Assembly (NCBI RefSeq): GCF_040954835.1
Contig: NC_090703.1
Location: forward strand, 13,263,001 to 13,327,000
DNA: 64,000 nt
Direction: 5' to 3'
DNA from: Lepisosteus oculatus
Lineage: Eukaryota; Chordata; Actinopteri; Semionotiformes; Lepisosteidae
Below are positions 61,753 through 64,000 of the stretch, piece by piece; position 1 is the stretch's first letter; each line of letters starts with the position of its first letter. Both the position numbers and the translations under genes were made by a program. The notes under the pieces are model-generated. The model ran no database searches and had not been told where the DNA came from. It saw only the letters and a program-made list of their open reading frames with translations.

Positions 61753-64000
61753 GTAAGTGAGAAACCTTATTTTTTACAGCCGTCCACCAACCCTTCTCTA
61801 TCATTTTTGTAGAAAAAAAATTGGTTTTAAGAAGAGCGCTTCATTAAAACAGAGGGCTTTAGCACCACTAGTCTCTTTCTGTACAGTCATCAGTTTGTCT
61901 GGTATCAAATTCAGAGTGCAATGGCTGAAGTGATGCTGCTGCCTGTGTATGTAATATTAAACGGAATCCCCCATTAGTTTTAGTGTAAGCTATCTAAAAA
62001 TCACTTTCCTTGTGTATGAAAGTGTATATTTTCTCTGTCCCTTTTGGGTTTCAGATATTATTTCCTCACTGTGCTTTATATTATTGTTGCTTTTCTCTCA
62101 GCAGTATTTTGTTCTATACTACCTCTACTGCCGTGTAGAGAGAAGGCTGTGTTATAGATGGGGCTTCTACAGTATGTCATTGTACATTAGTGTATATGGG
62201 AGGATAGCCTATAGGACACATATGAAACCTTGGATGAACAGCTACAGTACACTAGGCTCTTTCCAACATCTTTACCATTCTTACCGGAACAAAATGAGCT
62301 CTAGTGGGAACTGTAGTAAGCTACTAACCCACAGTATAAAACAGAACAAGGAAAATGAATTGCCCAGCTGGAGCCTGGTGGGTTTTAGCATGTAATTTGG
62401 AGCGTAAGGAATTAGCAGCATCTGTTCCTGTAGAATTTGCATGAATGAAAGATGGGAGAGGCTTTGAGAAAGGCAGAAAGATGCCCGAGAAAGAACAGGA
62501 ACATCCAAGAGGATTCCCCTGGAATCCCTGGAGTCTCTTTTCTTCCCAGGGAAATTTGAAATGATCATATTGTTTGACAATGTCCCCAGTTAGGCAATTT
62601 GGCAACAATTAATGTATGATTTATTCTTTTTAATGATCAGTTTTTAGCATACAGTTTTGTTGTATAGCATATGTTTACACTGTTTACACATGTACACTAT
62701 CAATGAGAAGGAATATACTGTAATTTTGTGTCTTGCACTTTTTCAAACGTACAAATGCTCTTTTCATTTAGACTTCCTTCTTGGCTTAAAAAGCTTCAGT
62801 ATTGTACATGGAAAAAGACTGTAATGTACAAAGTGTTTATTAATTCTGACAGGATTTCTTCACTGTCACAAATATCCGATGATGTACAGTAGCTGTCCAA
62901 AATTAACATGGGATTTTAGATTCAGTGCTCTACAAAATGTCAACACCGCCAGAGATCTGTCTACTTCAGCGTGCTTTACTCAGCAGATAACATACAGAGA
63001 ATATGGGTGTGTGCCACCGTTTCAGAACGATGATCTGGAGCAGGCTGGTTGTATATTTATTTGCTTTTTTTTCCATGTTCATTTCTTTTCACATATTTGG
63101 TGACCTCGCTTTGAACAGAAAGGCTTCCTATTTTCTCTGGAACAGAATTCACCCAAATGTATGAGGAAACAGAGCTGAAGAATATTTGTGTTGTAGTGTG
63201 CAGCTGCAAGAACAACATTATATCACTGATGATACATTGTTTCAGACACAAGCTAGTTCAGACTGTCATGCCGAAGGAAAGCATTTGTTTATCTATTTTA
63301 ATGACTGAAGGCAAATAATTGAAGGAAAGAAGATCAAAGATGCGGGAGCAGGGGCAAACTGGTAGAAAGATTTATATCTGTCACGTATGTCCCCTTTTGA
63401 ACCATAATACACAATAAGTTGGTGATTCTCACTACTCAGTATTCAGACTTGATGAACATACTGTATTCACTCATATTGGTTTAATTGCATAAAACATATT
63501 CTGTTCTACTTGTATGACATATTTCATTTAGTAAGTGAGAATGATCCAGGAGCACTGCAGCTTCTCTATGGCCTCACCCAGTGCTGTGCTCTGAAGCTAG
63601 CATGCTGTAGCTGCTGTTAGTAGTAGAACAAGGCTAAAGCCCCATATGAGTGAGGCAGGCTTCAGTAAGGTGGTCCTTTGGATGACTGAGATACTGTAGA
63701 TGTCAGTGTTGTGTAGGATGAGGGGTTTTTAGATCTCTTTAAAAACACCAGGTATTGCGATTCTCGTAATAGAGAAAGTAACTACACAAATATAGCCTAT
63801 TTTTTATATTGAGGGGTACTGCTTTTCTTGTAACACTTGGGAGACTCAGGTTGTTTCATCACACATAAAGTCCTGAAATGACATAGCCCGTTTTCTAGAA
63901 GCCATTGTTTAGTTTTCAATTTTAGAACTGCAATAAAAGATGTTAATTTCCCTTGCATTCAGAGGGAAAGGACATCAGTGCGCATGCCCTGGTGGTATCT
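61753..64000 (+). other. Probable first intron of the downstream gene, no exon seen
   Basis: AT-rich sequence without convincing coding frames (longest 127 codons at 62012-62395, no domain). No GNG2-like coding exon (a short Lys/Ala-rich protein ending in a CaaX box) is present before the window ends. Confidence 0.35.

Overview
This is vertebrate nuclear DNA. It is AT-rich (about 60% or more by eye), with long non-coding stretches and one well-supported protein-coding gene split into short exons with GT-AG borders. The repeats suggest a ray-finned fish, perhaps a non-teleost such as a gar, bowfin or sturgeon relative. They include a 5S-rRNA-derived SINE, an older tRNA-derived SINE of the kind common in fish, LINE-type fragments and possible Penelope-like debris. 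The species call is an inference from memory of repeat families and is weak.

The gene is FRMD6 (FERM domain-containing 6, Willin/Expanded-like) on the + strand. Thirteen coding exons between 37622 and 48971 join in phase into a protein of 604 residues plus stop. It has an N-terminal FERM domain (about residues 16-330), a Ser-rich tail with a duplicated [12 protein letters not shown] block, and a C terminus ending EFVV. A strong splice acceptor at 37480-37481 shows that a non-coding leader exon lies upstream. The best promoter candidate is a CpG-dense patch at about 16.94-17.5 kb that ends in a perfect splice donor at 17518/17519. A second CpG-enriched patch at 34.4-35.1 kb may be an alternative promoter. 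A 3' UTR of up to about 3.9 kb follows, with AATAAA signals at 49664, 51256 and 52867.

Layout: 1-16.9 kb is 5' flank with repeat remnants and no recognisable gene. 16.9-37.5 kb is probable promoter plus a long first intron holding a duplicated non-coding block (30.35-30.8 and 32.39-32.9 kb). 37.5-52.9 kb is FRMD6. 52.9-60.9 kb is intergenic, with a tRNA-SINE, a small tandem repeat and a nearly full-length 5S-SINE that carries a perfect CTCF core motif. 60.9-61.75 kb looks like the promoter and first non-coding exon of the next + strand gene. By vertebrate synteny that would be GNG2, but no GNG2 coding sequence is visible here.

I found no RNA gene, CRISPR array, operon or novel enzymatic system. 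The observations most worth following are the SINE-borne CTCF motif, the duplicated intronic block, and a marked excess of the heptamer TACTGTA/TACAGTA throughout the window.
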